64,000 nt of DNA, from the NCBI RefSeq assembly GCF_001598695.1, contig NZ_BCZK01000003.1, positions 430,023 to 494,022 of the forward strand. The letters run 5' to 3'. Each line of letters begins with the position of its first letter. The stretch's first letter is position 1. The stretch comes from Klebsiella oxytoca NBRC 105695. GTDB lineage: Bacteria; Pseudomonadota; Gammaproteobacteria; Enterobacterales; Enterobacteriaceae. A model generated the notes under the pieces. It worked only from the letters and a program-made list of their open reading frames with translations, was not told the origin of the DNA and ran no database searches. This document shows positions 50,050 to 63,118 of this stretch, piece after piece. Made by a program: the position numbers and the translations under genes.

Positions 50050-51068
50050 AATTTTCCTCCTAACCAGCGGGTTAGCCAATCCGGAATGCGTCTTTCAAGC
50101 CACATCTCTGGCTTACGCAAGGTACCGCCGACGAACCCAACGTGCCCGCCGTGCTCCGTCAGCTGATACTCGACATTCGCCGGCAATTGTTCCTGCGGCG
50201 GTATCGAGTGATGGTCCATAAAAGGGTCGTCTTTTGCGTGAATAATCAGCGTGGGCTTCGTGATATCGCTTAAGCGCGGCATGGCGCTGCACTGGCGATA
50301 ATAGTCCAGCGCATCGGCAAAACCGTGGATCCTCGCGGTGATGCTGTCGTCAAATTCGCGGATACGGCGCATGCTTTTTAGCTGACGTAAATCGACGGGC
50401 AGAGAGCCAGGATAGGCTTTTAGCTTACGTGCGGCGTTGGCTTTTAGCAGATTAAGCAAATAGCGCTGATAAACGCGTGAGAAACCTTTATCCATATGAT
50501 AGCTACAGGCTTCCAGCATAAACGGAGCCGAGACGATTACCGCGGCATCGACCGGAATGTCGTCGCCTTCTTTTGCCAGCAGGCAGCCCAGCATATTGCC
50601 CCCGAGCGAATAACCTACCGCTGCGGTCGGTGCCGAACCGTATTCGCGCTGGAGCCAGCGCAGAAACCAGGAGCCGTCTTCCGTTTCGCCCGAATGGTAG
50701 ATGCGGTTATTTCGGTTGGGTTCGCCGCTACAGCCGCGAAAATGCATCACCACGCCCAGCCAGCCGCGCTGCATTGCCGCATGGATAAGTCCGTGTGCGT
50801 AAGGGCTGTGCAGGCTGCCCTCCAGGCCATGAAATACCACCAGTCTGGGTTTATGGCGTGCCTGAGAAGGATCTTCACTCCAGGCCAGATCGACAAAGTC
50901 GCCATCCGGCAGTTCAAGACGCTGCCAGTGGGGAGTGAAACGGAGTTTGCGACGGATTAGCCGCGGCAACATGGTTTGCAAATGACGATTACCTACGCCG
51001 CGCATCGGATGAAACTGCTGCGAGTCGTTTTCCGGGGGCGTCATTTCTGTAGGAGTGATATCAACCAT
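50046..51068 (-). CDS. yheT: YheT, alpha/beta hydrolase
   Basis: The protein has 340 residues from [12 protein letters not shown]; upstream frame to 51113 is unlikely to be used. The alpha/beta-hydrolase fold is shown by [16 protein letters not shown] (oxyanion region), the nucleophile elbow GYSLGG and late DPFMDH (Asp) and EHGGHVG (His). It belongs to the AB-hydrolase 4 family of esterases with unknown substrate. It heads the yheT-yheU-prkB unit. The 168-bp gap to yheS holds a probable promoter and nothing else I can see. Confidence 0.93.
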   Translation of the reverse strand: MVDITPTEMTPPENDSQQFHPMRGVGNRHLQTMLPRLIRRKLRFTPHWQRLELPDGDFVDLAWSEDPSQARHKPRLVVFHGLEGSLHSPYAHGLIHAAMQRGWLGVVMHFRGCSGEPNRNNRIYHSGETEDGSWFLRWLQREYGSAPTAAVGYSLGGNMLGCLLAKEGDDIPVDAAVIVSAPFMLEACSYHMDKGFSRVYQRYLLNLLKANAARKLKAYPGSLPVDLRQLKSMRRIREFDDSITARIHGFADALDYYRQCSAMPRLSDITKPTLIIHAKDDPFMDHHSIPPQEQLPANVEYQLTEHGGHVGFVGGTLRKPEMWLERRIPDWLTRWLGGKL

Positions 51069-51236
51069 AGCACCAGAGCAATTAATAATCTTTATCCATA
51101 CTATACCGCGCATGAAGTACGCAGGTTAGCCAATATGTGGTCTTGCGGCTAATCGGTAGGCAGGTTACGTGTAAAAAGCCGCGGAGAGAGAGGTAAACAG
51201 GCGGGTTTCCCCGCCTCGCTGTAGCGCATGTTGCCG

Positions 51237-53141
51237 CTAGCCTTCCTGCAGCATCTGCTCCAGCTGTTCCTGCGCATCCAGCCAGGCCATTTCACACTCT
51301 TCGAGGCCGGACTTTGCGCTGGCCTGCTGCTGTAAACATTCGGTAAGCTCTGCTTTACGGCTTTGATCGTACAGGCCGCTGTCGCCGAGCTTCTCTTCCG
51401 CCTGCGCCAGCTGGGCGTTGAGCTTCTCCATCTCTTTTTCCAGACGGATAATCTCTTTACGCAGCGGCTGGGTTTGCGTACGCAGCTCGGCTTCGCGGCG
51501 TTTCTGATCTTTACGCGCCTGGGCGCTGTTGCCGTTTTCTTTCGGTTCTTCCGATGCCTGGCTTTCCTGCTTTTGCGAGTCGCTCAACCACTGCTGGTAA
51601 TCTTCGAGATCGCCGTCGAAAGGTTCGACTTTGCTATCGTGCACCAGATAAAGATCGTCGGTAGTGGAACGAATCAGATGGCGGTCGTGGGAGACCACCA
51701 CCAGGGCGCCTTCAAAATCAATTAACGCTTCAGTTAGCGCCTGGCGCATGTCGAGATCGAGGTGGTTGGTCGGTTCATCAAGCAGCAGCAGGTTAGGGCG
51801 TTGCCAGACGATCAGCGCCAGCACCAGGCGCGCCTTCTCGCCGCCGGAGAAACGCTTTGTCTCTTCGTTGACTTTGTCGCTCTGGAACCCGAAACCGCCC
51901 AGATAGTCGCGCAGTTTCTGCTCCAGCTCCTGCGGCGCCAGGCGGGCAAGATGCTGGAGCGGGGATTCGTCCGCGCGCAGGAATTCAAGCTGGTGCTGAG
52001 CAAAGTAGCCAAGCTTGATGCCTTTCGCCAGGCCAATTTCACCGCGCAGCGGCTGTAGCTCGCCGGCCAGCAGCTTAATCAGCGTGGATTTACCTGCTCC
52101 GTTACGCCCCAGCAGACCGATGCGCGACCCTGGAACCAGATTCAGCTTGATCGAATCGAGAATGACGCGCTCGCCATAGCCGGCGCTGACTTTTTCCATC
52201 TTCAGCAGTGGATTGGGCAGGCTTTCCGGCGCACGGAAGCTAAAGTGGAACGGATTATCAACGTGGGCAGGGGCGATGAGCTCCATACGCTCGAGCATTT
52301 TGATACGGCTTTGCGCCTGCTTGGCTTTGGTCGCTTTCGCGCGGAAACGATCGATATAGCTCTGCAGATGGGCCACGCGCTGCTGCTGGCTCTCATACAT
52401 CGCTTGTTGTTGAGAAAGGCGGGTTGCGCGCTGCACTTCGAAAGAGCTGTAGTTGCCGGTGTATTCGAACATCGTTTGCTGTTCGATATGAATAATTTTG
52501 TCGACGATTGGGTCAAGGAAGTCGCGATCGTGGGAGATCAGGATCAGCGTGCCGCTGTAGCTTTTGAGCCACTTCTCCAGCCAGATTACCGCGTCGAGGT
52601 CGAGGTGGTTAGTCGGTTCATCAAGCAGTAGCAGATCGGAACGGCAAATAAGCGCCTGCGCGAGGTTAAGACGCATGCGCCAGCCGCCGGAAAAGTCGCT
52701 CACCGGCCTCTCAAGCTGTTCATTGCTGAAACCGAGGCCGTGCAGCAGGCTGGCCGCGCGGGATCTTATGGTCCAGGCATCGATGGCATCCAGCTTACCG
52801 TGGACCGTCGCAATGGCATGTCCGTCATTTCGTTCGTTGGCCGCGTGCAAATCCGCCTCCAGCTTGCGGAATTCGCGATCGCCGTCAATAACATAGTCTA
52901 TAGCCGGCTGAGGAAGGGCTGGCGTTTCCTGGTTAACCCAGGCCAGCTGCCAGCTACCGGGAAAAGTCATCGAGCCGCCGTCGGCGCTAATCTCGTTTTT
53001 CAAAAGCGAAAGCAGCGTGGATTTACCGCAGCCGTTTTTACCCACCAGGCCGACTTTTTGCCCTGGGTTGATGGTGGCGCTGGCGTTGTCCAGCAGGACG
53101 CGTACGCCGCGACGAATTTGTAACGAGGAGAAAACAATCAT
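51237..53141 (-). CDS. yheS: YheS, ABC-F ATPase
   Basis: The protein has 634 residues with two ABC ATPase domains and no membrane part. Domain 1 has Walker A GKNGCGKSTL near 34-43 and signature SGGWRMRLNLAQAL. The linker (about 235-300) is rich in Arg/Gln/Lys, as in tRNA-contacting ABC-F proteins. Domain 2 has Walker A GRNGAGKSTLIKLL and signature SGGEKARLVLAL. A C-terminal coiled coil (535-630) follows. ABC-F proteins act on ribosomes; YheS has been linked to stalling relief. It is divergent from kefG. Confidence 0.95.
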   Translation of the reverse strand: MIVFSSLQIRRGVRVLLDNASATINPGQKVGLVGKNGCGKSTLLSLLKNEISADGGSMTFPGSWQLAWVNQETPALPQPAIDYVIDGDREFRKLEADLHAANERNDGHAIATVHGKLDAIDAWTIRSRAASLLHGLGFSNEQLERPVSDFSGGWRMRLNLAQALICRSDLLLLDEPTNHLDLDAVIWLEKWLKSYSGTLILISHDRDFLDPIVDKIIHIEQQTMFEYTGNYSSFEVQRATRLSQQQAMYESQQQRVAHLQSYIDRFRAKATKAKQAQSRIKMLERMELIAPAHVDNPFHFSFRAPESLPNPLLKMEKVSAGYGERVILDSIKLNLVPGSRIGLLGRNGAGKSTLIKLLAGELQPLRGEIGLAKGIKLGYFAQHQLEFLRADESPLQHLARLAPQELEQKLRDYLGGFGFQSDKVNEETKRFSGGEKARLVLALIVWQRPNLLLLDEPTNHLDLDMRQALTEALIDFEGALVVVSHDRHLIRSTTDDLYLVHDSKVEPFDGDLEDYQQWLSDSQKQESQASEEPKENGNSAQARKDQKRREAELRTQTQPLRKEIIRLEKEMEKLNAQLAQAEEKLGDSGLYDQSRKAELTECLQQQASAKSGLEECEMAWLDAQEQLEQMLQEG

Positions 53142-53313
53142 AAGGCGCCGTATGTTCTGACTATGTTAATTTGTCATTATGATAATGTAGTGTGGAGCGA
53201 ATCGCTCAACCGGGCCGCAATGGTAGCCCAAAATGAAGACGATACACAAAGTCATTCTGGTTGCGTCGGGACGCAGCCGCTGCACAGGCCGCCAGAAGAC
53301 GTTCGGGAGGGGA

Positions 53314-53877
53314 ATGATGTCTCAGACAGCGAAGGTTTTGCTGCTGTATGCCCACCCAGAATCTCAGGATTCCGTGGCCAACCGGGTTTTGCTTGAACCT
53401 GCCTTACAGTTGTCGAATGTTACCGTGCACGATCTTTACGCGCACTATCCGGATTTTTTTATCGATATCGCCCATGAGCAGGATCTCCTGCGCCAGCATG
53501 AGGTGATTGTTTTTCAGCATCCGCTTTATACCTGGAGCTGTCCGGCGCTGATGAAAGAGTGGCTGGATAGGGTGCTCAGCCGTGGTTTTGCCAGCGGGGC
53601 GGGAGGGAACCAGCTGGCGGGAAAGTACTGGCGTAGCGTGATTACCACCGGGGAGCCGGAGAGCGCCTATCGACGCGATGCCCATCGCTATCCAATAAAT
53701 GACATTCTTCGCCCGTTCGAACTGACTGCCGGCATGTGCCGCATGCACTGGATAAGCCCGATTATCGTCTACTGGGCGCGGCGGCAATCGCCTGACGATC
53801 TGAAAAGCCGCGCTCGTGCCTACCGCGACTGGCTGGCTAATCCTGTAACGGCTGGAGGTACAAATGGCGGGAGCTGA
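53314..53877 (+). CDS. kefG: KefG, ancillary subunit of KefB
   Basis: The protein has 187 residues of the NAD(P)H quinone reductase/flavodoxin-like family: [18 protein letters not shown] at the N-terminus, [20 protein letters not shown] in the middle, and [14 protein letters not shown]. It is needed for full KefB activity. Translation starts at ATG ATG 53314 after GGGAGG; the open frame to 53233 is not required. Its 3' end overlaps kefB by 14 bp. Confidence 0.94.
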   Translation: MMSQTAKVLLLYAHPESQDSVANRVLLEPALQLSNVTVHDLYAHYPDFFIDIAHEQDLLRQHEVIVFQHPLYTWSCPALMKEWLDRVLSRGFASGAGGNQLAGKYWRSVITTGEPESAYRRDAHRYPINDILRPFELTAGMCRMHWISPIIVYWARRQSPDDLKSRARAYRDWLANPVTAGGTNGGS

Positions 53878-55669
53878 TTTACTGCTGGCCGGGGTGTTAT
53901 TTCTGTTTGCCGCGGTGGTGGCGGTACCGCTGGCGGCGAGGCTGGGTATTGGCGCCGTGCTGGGGTATCTGCTGGCCGGTATCGCCATTGGCCCCTGGGG
54001 GTTAGGGTTTATCAGCGATGTTGATGAAATCCTTCACTTCTCAGAATTAGGCGTCGTCTTTCTGATGTTTATTATTGGGCTGGAGCTGAATCCGTCCAAG
54101 CTCTGGCGGCTAAGAAGCTCAATTTTCGGCGTAGGCGCCGCGCAGGTCGCTTTCAGCGCGCTCATTCTTGGCGGCTTGCTCATGCTTAGCGACTTCTCAT
54201 GGCGCGCAGCGGTGGTGGGCGGACTTGGGCTGGCGATGTCTTCAACCGCGATGGCGCTGCAGCTGATGCGTGAGAAAGGCATGAGCCGCAGCGAGTCCGG
54301 GCAACTGGGATTCTCCGTACTGCTGTTTCAGGATCTGGCCGTTATCCCGGCCCTGGCGGTGGTGCCCCTGCTTGCCGGTTCAGGTGACGACCACTTTAAT
54401 TGGCTCACCATCGGGATGAAGGTCCTGGCCTTTGGCGGAATGCTGGTTGGCGGCCGTTTTCTGCTGAGGCCGGTGTTTCGTTTTATCGCCGGATCCGGCG
54501 TGCGGGAGGTCTTCACCGCAGCGACGCTGCTGCTGGTTCTTGCATCGGCTTTATTTATGGATGCGCTCGGTTTGTCGATGGCGCTGGGGACCTTTATCGC
54601 CGGCGTTCTGCTGGCCGAGAGTGAGTATCGCCACGAACTGGAAATCGCTATTGAGCCCTTTAAAGGGCTCCTGCTCGGGCTGTTTTTTATTTCCGTTGGC
54701 ATGGCGCTGAACCTTGGCGTGCTCTATACCCACCTGCTATGGGTAGCGGCCAGCGTCGCAATACTGGTGTCGGTAAAAGGCGTCGTGCTGTATCTCCTTG
54801 CGCGGGTGTACGGCCTGCGTAGCGCAGAACGGGTGCAGTTTGCCGGAGTGCTGAGCCAGGGGGGAGAATTCGCTTTTGTGCTGTTCTCATTACCCGCCTC
54901 GATGCGCCTTTTTCAGAACGATCAAATGGCTCTACTGCTGGTGACGGTGACATTGTCGATGATGACCACGCCGCTGTTGATGAAGCTAATCGACAAAATA
55001 CTCTCTCGCCGATTCAATCAATCCGAAGAAGAGGGCGAGGCTCCGTGGGTCGAAGATGATAAACCGCAGGTCATTATCGTTGGTTTTGGGCGCTTTGGTC
55101 AGGTGATTGGCCGCCTGCTGATGGCTAACAAAATGCGTATTACGGTGCTGGAGCGCGATATCAGCGCGGTCAATCTGATGCGCCAATATGGCTATAAGGT
55201 CTACTTTGGCGATGCGACGCAGCTGGAGCTCCTGCGCTCGGCAGGAGCCGAAGAGGCGCAGTCGATCGTCATTACCTGTAATGAGCCGGAAGATACCATG
55301 AAGCTGGTCGAGATGTGTCAACAACACTTTCCACATCTTCATATCCTGGCGCGAGCGCGAGGACGCGTCGAGGCGCATGAACTGCTGCAGGCGGGTGTGG
55401 CGCAGTTTTCTCGTGAAACCTTCTCCAGCGCGCTCGAGCTAGGGCGTAAAGCGCTTATCTCGCTAGGCATGCACCCTCATCAGGCGCAGCGCGCGCAGCT
55501 GCATTTTCGGCGTCTTGATATGCGAATGTTGCGTGAGTTAATGCCGGTTCATAGTGATACTCTGCAGATATCCCGCGTGCGGGAAGCCAGGCGCGAACTG
55601 GAGGAAATTTTTCAGCGTGAGATGCAAAAAGAGAGCAGACAGTTAGACGGCTGGGATGAATTTGAATAA
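53864..55669 (+). CDS. kefB: KefB, glutathione-regulated potassium efflux system
   Basis: KefB is an inner-membrane K+/H+ antiporter (CPA2 family) that acidifies the cytoplasm on electrophile attack. The protein has 601 residues: about 12 membrane helices (1-375), a short linker rich in Glu, and a cytoplasmic RCK/KTN domain ([17 protein letters not shown], about 401-417) that binds NAD(H) and glutathione or adducts. Length equals E. coli KefB. It is coupled with kefG and followed by yheV after 11 bp. Confidence 0.96.
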   Translation: MAGADLLLAGVLFLFAAVVAVPLAARLGIGAVLGYLLAGIAIGPWGLGFISDVDEILHFSELGVVFLMFIIGLELNPSKLWRLRSSIFGVGAAQVAFSALILGGLLMLSDFSWRAAVVGGLGLAMSSTAMALQLMREKGMSRSESGQLGFSVLLFQDLAVIPALAVVPLLAGSGDDHFNWLTIGMKVLAFGGMLVGGRFLLRPVFRFIAGSGVREVFTAATLLLVLASALFMDALGLSMALGTFIAGVLLAESEYRHELEIAIEPFKGLLLGLFFISVGMALNLGVLYTHLLWVAASVAILVSVKGVVLYLLARVYGLRSAERVQFAGVLSQGGEFAFVLFSLPASMRLFQNDQMALLLVTVTLSMMTTPLLMKLIDKILSRRFNQSEEEGEAPWVEDDKPQVIIVGFGRFGQVIGRLLMANKMRITVLERDISAVNLMRQYGYKVYFGDATQLELLRSAGAEEAQSIVITCNEPEDTMKLVEMCQQHFPHLHILARARGRVEAHELLQAGVAQFSRETFSSALELGRKALISLGMHPHQAQRAQLHFRRLDMRMLRELMPVHSDTLQISRVREARRELEEIFQREMQKESRQLDGWDEFE

Positions 55670-55680
55670 AGGTAAATGAT

Positions 55681-55881
55681 ATGGCTGTGCGTAAACGTTT
55701 TATTGCCGGGGCGAAATGCCCGGCGTGCCAGGCTCAGGATTCGCTGGCGATGTGGCGTGAGAATAATGTCGATATAGTTGAGTGCGTTAAGTGTGGACAC
55801 CAGATGCGAGAGGCGGATAAAGAGGTCCGCGAGCATGTTCGCAAAGAAGAGCAAGTGATAGGCATTTTTCATCCGGACTAG
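55681..55881 (+). CDS. yheV: YheV, small zinc-ribbon protein
   Basis: The protein has 66 residues with a CPAC...CVKC zinc ribbon (C13, C16 and C36, C39) and a charged tail. It matches E. coli YheV (DUF2387 family), of unknown function. It is the third gene of kefGB-yheV. Confidence 0.92.
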   Translation: MAVRKRFIAGAKCPACQAQDSLAMWRENNVDIVECVKCGHQMREADKEVREHVRKEEQVIGIFHPD

Positions 55882-55975
55882 CGTTATCGGGCGGCTTTTT
55901 TTAAGCTAAAGGGTACACGGCTGCAGAATTCCGCTACAATCTGCGCCACTATTCTTCCCATGCTCAGGAGATATC

Positions 55976-56563
55976 ATGAAAGTAGCAAAAGACCTGGTGG
56001 TCAGCCTGGCCTATCAGGTACGTACAGAAGACGGTGTGTTGGTTGATGAGTCTCCGGTAAGCGCGCCGCTGGACTACCTGCATGGTCACGGTTCCCTGAT
56101 TTCCGGCCTGGAAAGCGCGCTGGATGGTCACGAAGTGGGCGACAAATTTGACGTAGAAGTCGGCGCTAATGACGCGTACGGCCAGTACGACGAAAACCTG
56201 GTACAGCGCGTTCCTAAAGACGTGTTTATGGGCGTTGACGAGCTGCAGGTTGGCATGCGCTTCCTCGCGGAAACCGATCAGGGCCCGGTACCGGTAGAAA
56301 TCACCGAAGTGGGTGACGAACACGTTGTTGTTGACGGTAACCACATGCTGGCTGGCCAGAATCTGAAGTTCAACGTTGAAGTTGTCGCGCTTCGCGAAGC
56401 AACGGCGGAAGAGCTGGAACACGGTCATGTACATGGCGCTCACGGCCACGACCACGGTCACGACCACGATCATGACGGTTGCTGCGGTGGCCACGGTCAC
56501 GGCCATGACCACGAACATGGCAAAGGCGGCTGCGGCGGTAACGGCGGCTGCGGTTGCCACTAA
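55976..56563 (+). CDS. slyD: SlyD, FKBP-type prolyl isomerase and nickel chaperone
   Basis: The protein has 195 residues: an FKBP domain with the insert-in-flap chaperone domain (1-145), then a Gly/His/Asp/Cys tail (about 150-195) with over a dozen His and six Cys that binds Ni2+ and other metals. It helps hydrogenase maturation and folding in the cytoplasm. The high-His tail gives the family its retention on metal columns. A bidirectional terminator separates it from slyX. Confidence 0.97.
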   Translation: MKVAKDLVVSLAYQVRTEDGVLVDESPVSAPLDYLHGHGSLISGLESALDGHEVGDKFDVEVGANDAYGQYDENLVQRVPKDVFMGVDELQVGMRFLAETDQGPVPVEITEVGDEHVVVDGNHMLAGQNLKFNVEVVALREATAEELEHGHVHGAHGHDHGHDHDHDGCCGGHGHGHDHEHGKGGCGGNGGCGCH

Positions 56564-56590
56564 TTCCATCGCGCTAGCGTTCTGGAATAG

Positions 56591-56617
56591 AAAAAAGCGG
56601 GGAGACCCGCTTTTTTT
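56591..56617. terminator. Bidirectional terminator between slyD and slyX
   Basis: AAAAAAGCGGG-GAGA-CCCGCTTTTTTT is a symmetrical stem-loop with A6 before and T7 after. Confidence 0.88.
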
Positions 56618-56622
56618 ACGTC

Positions 56623-56841
56623 TTAATAGTGCGGTGGAGGCGTTTCTTCTGCCTGTGAAGCCATATGCGAGGGCTGAGTAGCTTTCAGCTTTTCCACCAT
56701 CAGGCGCATATGTTCGCGCATCCTGGCCATTTCTATCTCGTGGGCGGTGACGGTCTGGTTGAGGTCTTCAATGGTGATTTCCTGAAACGCCAGTCTGCTC
56801 TCCAGCTCTGCAAGGCGAGTCTCTAAAGTGCTATCGTGCAT
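56623..56841 (-). CDS. slyX: SlyX, small coiled-coil protein
   Basis: The protein has 72 residues starting [20 protein letters not shown]. It is nearly all heptad-repeat helix and ends in the conserved [10 protein letters not shown]. Function is unknown. The frame reads back to 56898, but the family length and alignment support 56841. It is convergent with slyD and divergent from fkpA. Confidence 0.92.
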   Translation of the reverse strand: MHDSTLETRLAELESRLAFQEITIEDLNQTVTAHEIEMARMREHMRLMVEKLKATQPSHMASQAEETPPPHY

Positions 56842-56919
56842 GAGTAACCTCTTCTGTCTGATCCTGCGGGCGGATTCTACTGAAGTTTCAGCATTCACGC
56901 AGCATCGTTACGCCTGACA

Positions 56920-56948
56920 GGAAACTAATTCATACAAAAATAGTCTGA
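56920..56948 (+). promoter_or_regulatory. Candidate sigmaE promoter of fkpA
   Basis: GGAAACTAA (56920-56928) and TCTGA (56944-56948) fit the sigmaE -35 (GGAACTT) and -10 (TCTGA) with about 17 bp between them. Envelope-stress control of fkpA by sigmaE is known in E. coli. The leader would be about 110 nt. Confidence 0.6.
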
Positions 56949-57063
56949 AATGAGGCGATATTCAGGTACGTCTGTATGTTGATTTGTTCTGCAACGTTCT
57001 ATAGTACGTTTTTTGTTTTTTATGATAACCCTGGGGTGAGATGCCCCGGCCCTGGAGAAATGG

Positions 57064-57900
57064 ATGAAATCACTGTTTAAAGTAACGCTGCTGGCGACCA
57101 CAATGGCCGTCGCCCTGAATGCACCGCTGACCTTTGCTGCTGAAACTGTGACCAAAGCAGCCACCGAAGCGAAAGCGGCACCTGCAACGGACAGCAAATC
57201 GGCATTCAAAAATGACGATCAGAAATCTGCATATGCGCTGGGTGCATCGCTGGGACGTTACATGGAAAACTCCCTGAAAGAACAAGAAAAACTGGGCATC
57301 AAATTAGATAAAGCTCAGCTGATTGCCGGCGTTCAGGACGCTTTTGCCGATAAGAGCAAGCTGTCCGATCAGGAGATCGAACAGACTCTGCAGGCGTTTG
57401 AAACTCGCGTAAAAACCGCTGCCCAGCAGAAAATGGAAAAAGATGCTGCTGAGAATGAGGCAAAAGGTAAAGCTTATCGCGATGCCTATGCGAAAAAGCA
57501 GGGTGTGAAAAAAGCGAATTCCGGTCTGCTGTACAAAGTAGAGAAAGCGGGTACGGGCGAAGCGCCGAAAGACAGCGATACCGTTGTTGTTAACTACAAA
57601 GGTACGCTGATCGATGGTAAAGAGTTTGATAACTCTTACACCCGTGGCGAACCGCTGTCCTTCCGTCTGGACGGCGTAATCCCTGGCTGGACTGAAGGCC
57701 TGAAGAACATCAAGAAAGGCGGTAAAATTCAGCTGGTCATTCCACCGGATCTGGCTTACGGCAAAACCGGCGTACCGGGTATCCCGGCTAACTCCACTCT
57801 GGTATTTGATGTAGAGCTGTTGGACATCAAACCGGCTCCGAAAGCGGACGCCAAGCCTGAAGCAGCGGCCGAAGCGCCAGCCGCTGACGCGAAGAAGTAA
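57064..57900 (+). CDS. fkpA: FkpA, periplasmic FKBP prolyl isomerase and chaperone
   Basis: The protein has 278 residues: a signal peptide ending at LTFAAE (about 25), a helical dimerisation/chaperone domain (40-140), and an FKBP domain (150-258, VVVNYKGTLIDGKEFDNSY, IQLVIPPDLAYG). A short Ala/Lys/Pro-rich C-terminal tail (KADAKPEAAAEAPAAD) makes it a little longer than I recall for E. coli FkpA. It has a likely sigmaE promoter upstream and a strong terminator after it. Confidence 0.96.
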   Translation: MKSLFKVTLLATTMAVALNAPLTFAAETVTKAATEAKAAPATDSKSAFKNDDQKSAYALGASLGRYMENSLKEQEKLGIKLDKAQLIAGVQDAFADKSKLSDQEIEQTLQAFETRVKTAAQQKMEKDAAENEAKGKAYRDAYAKKQGVKKANSGLLYKVEKAGTGEAPKDSDTVVVNYKGTLIDGKEFDNSYTRGEPLSFRLDGVIPGWTEGLKNIKKGGKIQLVIPPDLAYGKTGVPGIPANSTLVFDVELLDIKPAPKADAKPEAAAEAPAADAKK

Positions 57901-57910
57901 TCTGGCTCAA

Positions 57911-57940
57911 GCCGCCGCCTCCAGGGGCGGCGGCTTTTTT
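57911..57940 (+). terminator. Terminator of fkpA
   Basis: GCCGCCGCC-TCCAGG-GGCGGCGGC has a perfect 9-bp GC stem followed directly by T6, 10 bp past the fkpA stop. Confidence 0.93.
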
Positions 57941-58066
57941 ATTGAGGGCAGATATAATTAAAACTGGAAAGAACCTCAGGCGCTGTATTACTTTAGATAG
58001 ATTAATAATGATGATGAGCCTGCCCTGACGATAACGACAGGCTCCTGAAAAGGAGTGCTTTTTTCC

Positions 58067-58789
58067 ATGTCCAGGTCGCTTTTAACCAACGAGACCAGCG
58101 AGCTTGATTTGCTGGATCAACGTCCTTTTGACCAGACCGACTTCGATATCCTTAAATCCTATGAAGCGGTAGTGGACGGGTTAGCGATGCTCATCGGCTC
58201 CCACTGTGAAATCGTACTGCACTCATTGCAGGACTTAAAATGTTCCGCTATTCGTATCGCCAACGGTGAACATACCGGCCGTCAGATCGGCTCGCCAATT
58301 ACCGACCTTGCGTTGCGCATGTTGCACGATATGACTGGGGCCGATAGCAGCGTTTCCAAATGCTATTTTACTCGCGCCAAAAGCGGCGTACTGATGAAAT
58401 CAGTGACCATCGCTATCCGCAACCGTGACCATCGGGTTATTGGCCTGCTGTGCATCAACATGAACCTTGACGTGCCGTTCTCGCAAATAATGAGCACCTT
58501 TATTCCGCCAGAAACGACAGAAGTGAATTCACAGGTCAACTTTGCTTCATCGGTTGACGACCTGGTTGCACAGACGCTTGAGTTCACTATTGAAGAGGTG
58601 AATGCCGACCGCAACGTTTCTAACAACGCCAAAAATCGTCAGATCGTTCTGAACCTCTATGAGAAAGGGATCTTTGATATCAAAGACGCCATTAATCAGG
58701 TAGCGGATCGGCTGAACATCTCTAAGCACACGGTATATCTCTATATTCGTCAGTTCAAAAGCGGAGATTTCCAGGGGCTGGATAAATAA
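58067..58789 (+). CDS. yheO: YheO, YheO-like PAS/helix-turn-helix regulator
   Basis: The protein has 240 residues. The N-terminal part (about 30-150) is the YheO-like PAS domain ([34 protein letters not shown]). The C-terminal part (about 175-235) is a helix-turn-helix ([19 protein letters not shown]). It is cytoplasmic and its target is unknown in enterics; relatives include the D-arginine regulator DauR. A GTG at 58055 lies in frame, but the AGGAG ribosome site and alignment favour ATG 58067. It overlaps tusD by one base. Confidence 0.92.
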   Translation: MSRSLLTNETSELDLLDQRPFDQTDFDILKSYEAVVDGLAMLIGSHCEIVLHSLQDLKCSAIRIANGEHTGRQIGSPITDLALRMLHDMTGADSSVSKCYFTRAKSGVLMKSVTIAIRNRDHRVIGLLCINMNLDVPFSQIMSTFIPPETTEVNSQVNFASSVDDLVAQTLEFTIEEVNADRNVSNNAKNRQIVLNLYEKGIFDIKDAINQVADRLNISKHTVYLYIRQFKSGDFQGLDK

Positions 58790-59175
58790 TGCGTTTTGCC
58801 ATTACGGTGACGGGGCCGGCTTATGGTACGCAGCAGGCCAGCAGCGCACTGCAGTTTGCCCGAGCCGTGTTGCAGGAAGGCCACGAATTGCTCAGTATCT
58901 TTTTCTATCGTGAAGGCGTCTACAATGCGAATCAGCTAACTGCCCCCGCCAGCGATGAGTTTGATCTGGTCCGGGCCTGGCAGGCATTACATGATGAACA
59001 CGGCGTCTCCTTACATATCTGTGTAGCCGCAGCTTTACGCCGTGGCATAACCGATGCACAGGAGGCGCAGCAGCTGAGTTTGCCAGCGCATAATTTGCAG
59101 CCGGGCTTTACGCTGAGTGGATTAGGTGCGTTGGCGGAAGCTGCCTTAACCTGCGACCGGATGGTGCAGTTCTGA
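58789..59175 (+). CDS. tusD: TusD, sulfurtransferase subunit
   Basis: TusD takes persulfide sulfur from TusA and passes it to TusE during 2-thiouridine (mnm5s2U34) synthesis in tRNA. The protein has 128 residues of the DsrE family with the active-site C78 ([12 protein letters not shown]). Its start overlaps the yheO stop and its stop overlaps the tusC start by single bases, so the operon is translationally coupled. Confidence 0.96.
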   Translation: MRFAITVTGPAYGTQQASSALQFARAVLQEGHELLSIFFYREGVYNANQLTAPASDEFDLVRAWQALHDEHGVSLHICVAAALRRGITDAQEAQQLSLPAHNLQPGFTLSGLGALAEAALTCDRMVQF

Positions 59176-59534
59176 TGAAACGCATAGCCTTTATTTTTTC
59201 GTCCGCACCCCATGGCTCAGCATCGGGCAGGGAAGGGCTGGATGCCCTGCTGGCGACATCCGCACTGACGGAAGAGATTGGCGTCTTCTTCGTCGGAGAT
59301 GGCGTATTTCAGCTCCTTCCGGATCAGCGGCCAGCCGCAGTGCTGGCGCGCGATTATATCTCTACCTTTAAACTCCTGTCGCTATACGATATTGAACAGT
59401 GCTGGATTTGCGCGGCTTCAGCGCGCGAGCGCGGCCTGACTTCCGCCACGCCGTGGGTCGTGGACGGTGAATGGCTGGAGCCAGAGGCTCTGCGCGCCCG
59501 GCTGGACGATTTTAACGTGATACTGCGTTTCTGA
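59175..59534 (+). CDS. tusC: TusC, sulfur relay subunit
   Basis: The protein has 119 residues of the DsrE/F-like family (DsrF homologue): [20 protein letters not shown] then [20 protein letters not shown]. TusC forms the heterohexamer TusBCD but has no catalytic Cys. Start and stop fit tightly between tusD and tusB. Confidence 0.95.
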   Translation: MKRIAFIFSSAPHGSASGREGLDALLATSALTEEIGVFFVGDGVFQLLPDQRPAAVLARDYISTFKLLSLYDIEQCWICAASARERGLTSATPWVVDGEWLEPEALRARLDDFNVILRF

Positions 59535-59541
59535 GGTCTGA

Positions 59542-59829
59542 ATGCTCCACACATTAAGCACATCCCCCTGGCACGCCGACATTGCGGCTATGCTCCGTTT
59601 GATAAAAGAAGGTGACGAGCTGCTGCTGCTGTCGGACGGCGTTATCGCCGCTGTCGCTCAAGGCCGTTTCCTTGAAATCCTGCAATCTGCCCCCATATCC
59701 CTCTACGCTCTGCAAGACGATATCGAAGCCCGCGGGCTGGCTGGTCAAATTGCGGACAGTGTCGTCAGGGTTAGCTATACTGATTTCGTCAGACTTTCAG
59801 TCAAACATGCCGGTCAGTTGTCCTGGTAA
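59542..59829 (+). CDS. tusB: TusB, sulfur relay subunit
   Basis: The protein has 95 residues of the DsrH family: [20 protein letters not shown] and [16 protein letters not shown]. It completes the TusBCD complex. It lies 7 bp after tusC and is followed by the strong str promoter at 59852-59880. Confidence 0.95.
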   Translation: MLHTLSTSPWHADIAAMLRLIKEGDELLLLSDGVIAAVAQGRFLEILQSAPISLYALQDDIEARGLAGQIADSVVRVSYTDFVRLSVKHAGQLSW

Positions 59830-59851
59830 TGGCGGGATTGTTGTATATTTC

Positions 59852-59880
59852 TTGACACCTTTTCGGCACCGCCCTAAAAT
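59852..59880 (+). promoter_or_regulatory. str operon promoter
   Basis: TTGACA (59852-59857), a 17-bp spacer and TAAAAT (59875-59880) form a near-perfect sigma70 promoter followed by a GC-rich discriminator (TCTGCGTCC), as expected of a stringently controlled ribosomal protein promoter. It is almost the same as the E. coli rpsL promoter. Confidence 0.92.
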
Positions 59881-59902
59881 TCTGCGTCCTCATATTATAT
59901 GA

Positions 59903-60894
<992 letters not shown>

Positions 60895-60978
60895 TCCCTT
60901 CGGAGTCTTAGTCACCAGGCGGGCGCTTCAGGTAAGTCGCCCGTTTTGGATAACTTAACTGAACGCCTAAAGAAATAA

Positions 60979-63105
<2,127 letters not shown>

Positions 63106-63118
63106 GCCGCAGGGTTAA

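Noticed and set aside
58055..58066. GTG start four codons upstream for yheO
   Set aside because: The ribosome site AAAGG is directly adjacent to this GTG, too close for initiation; ATG 58067 agrees with the family.
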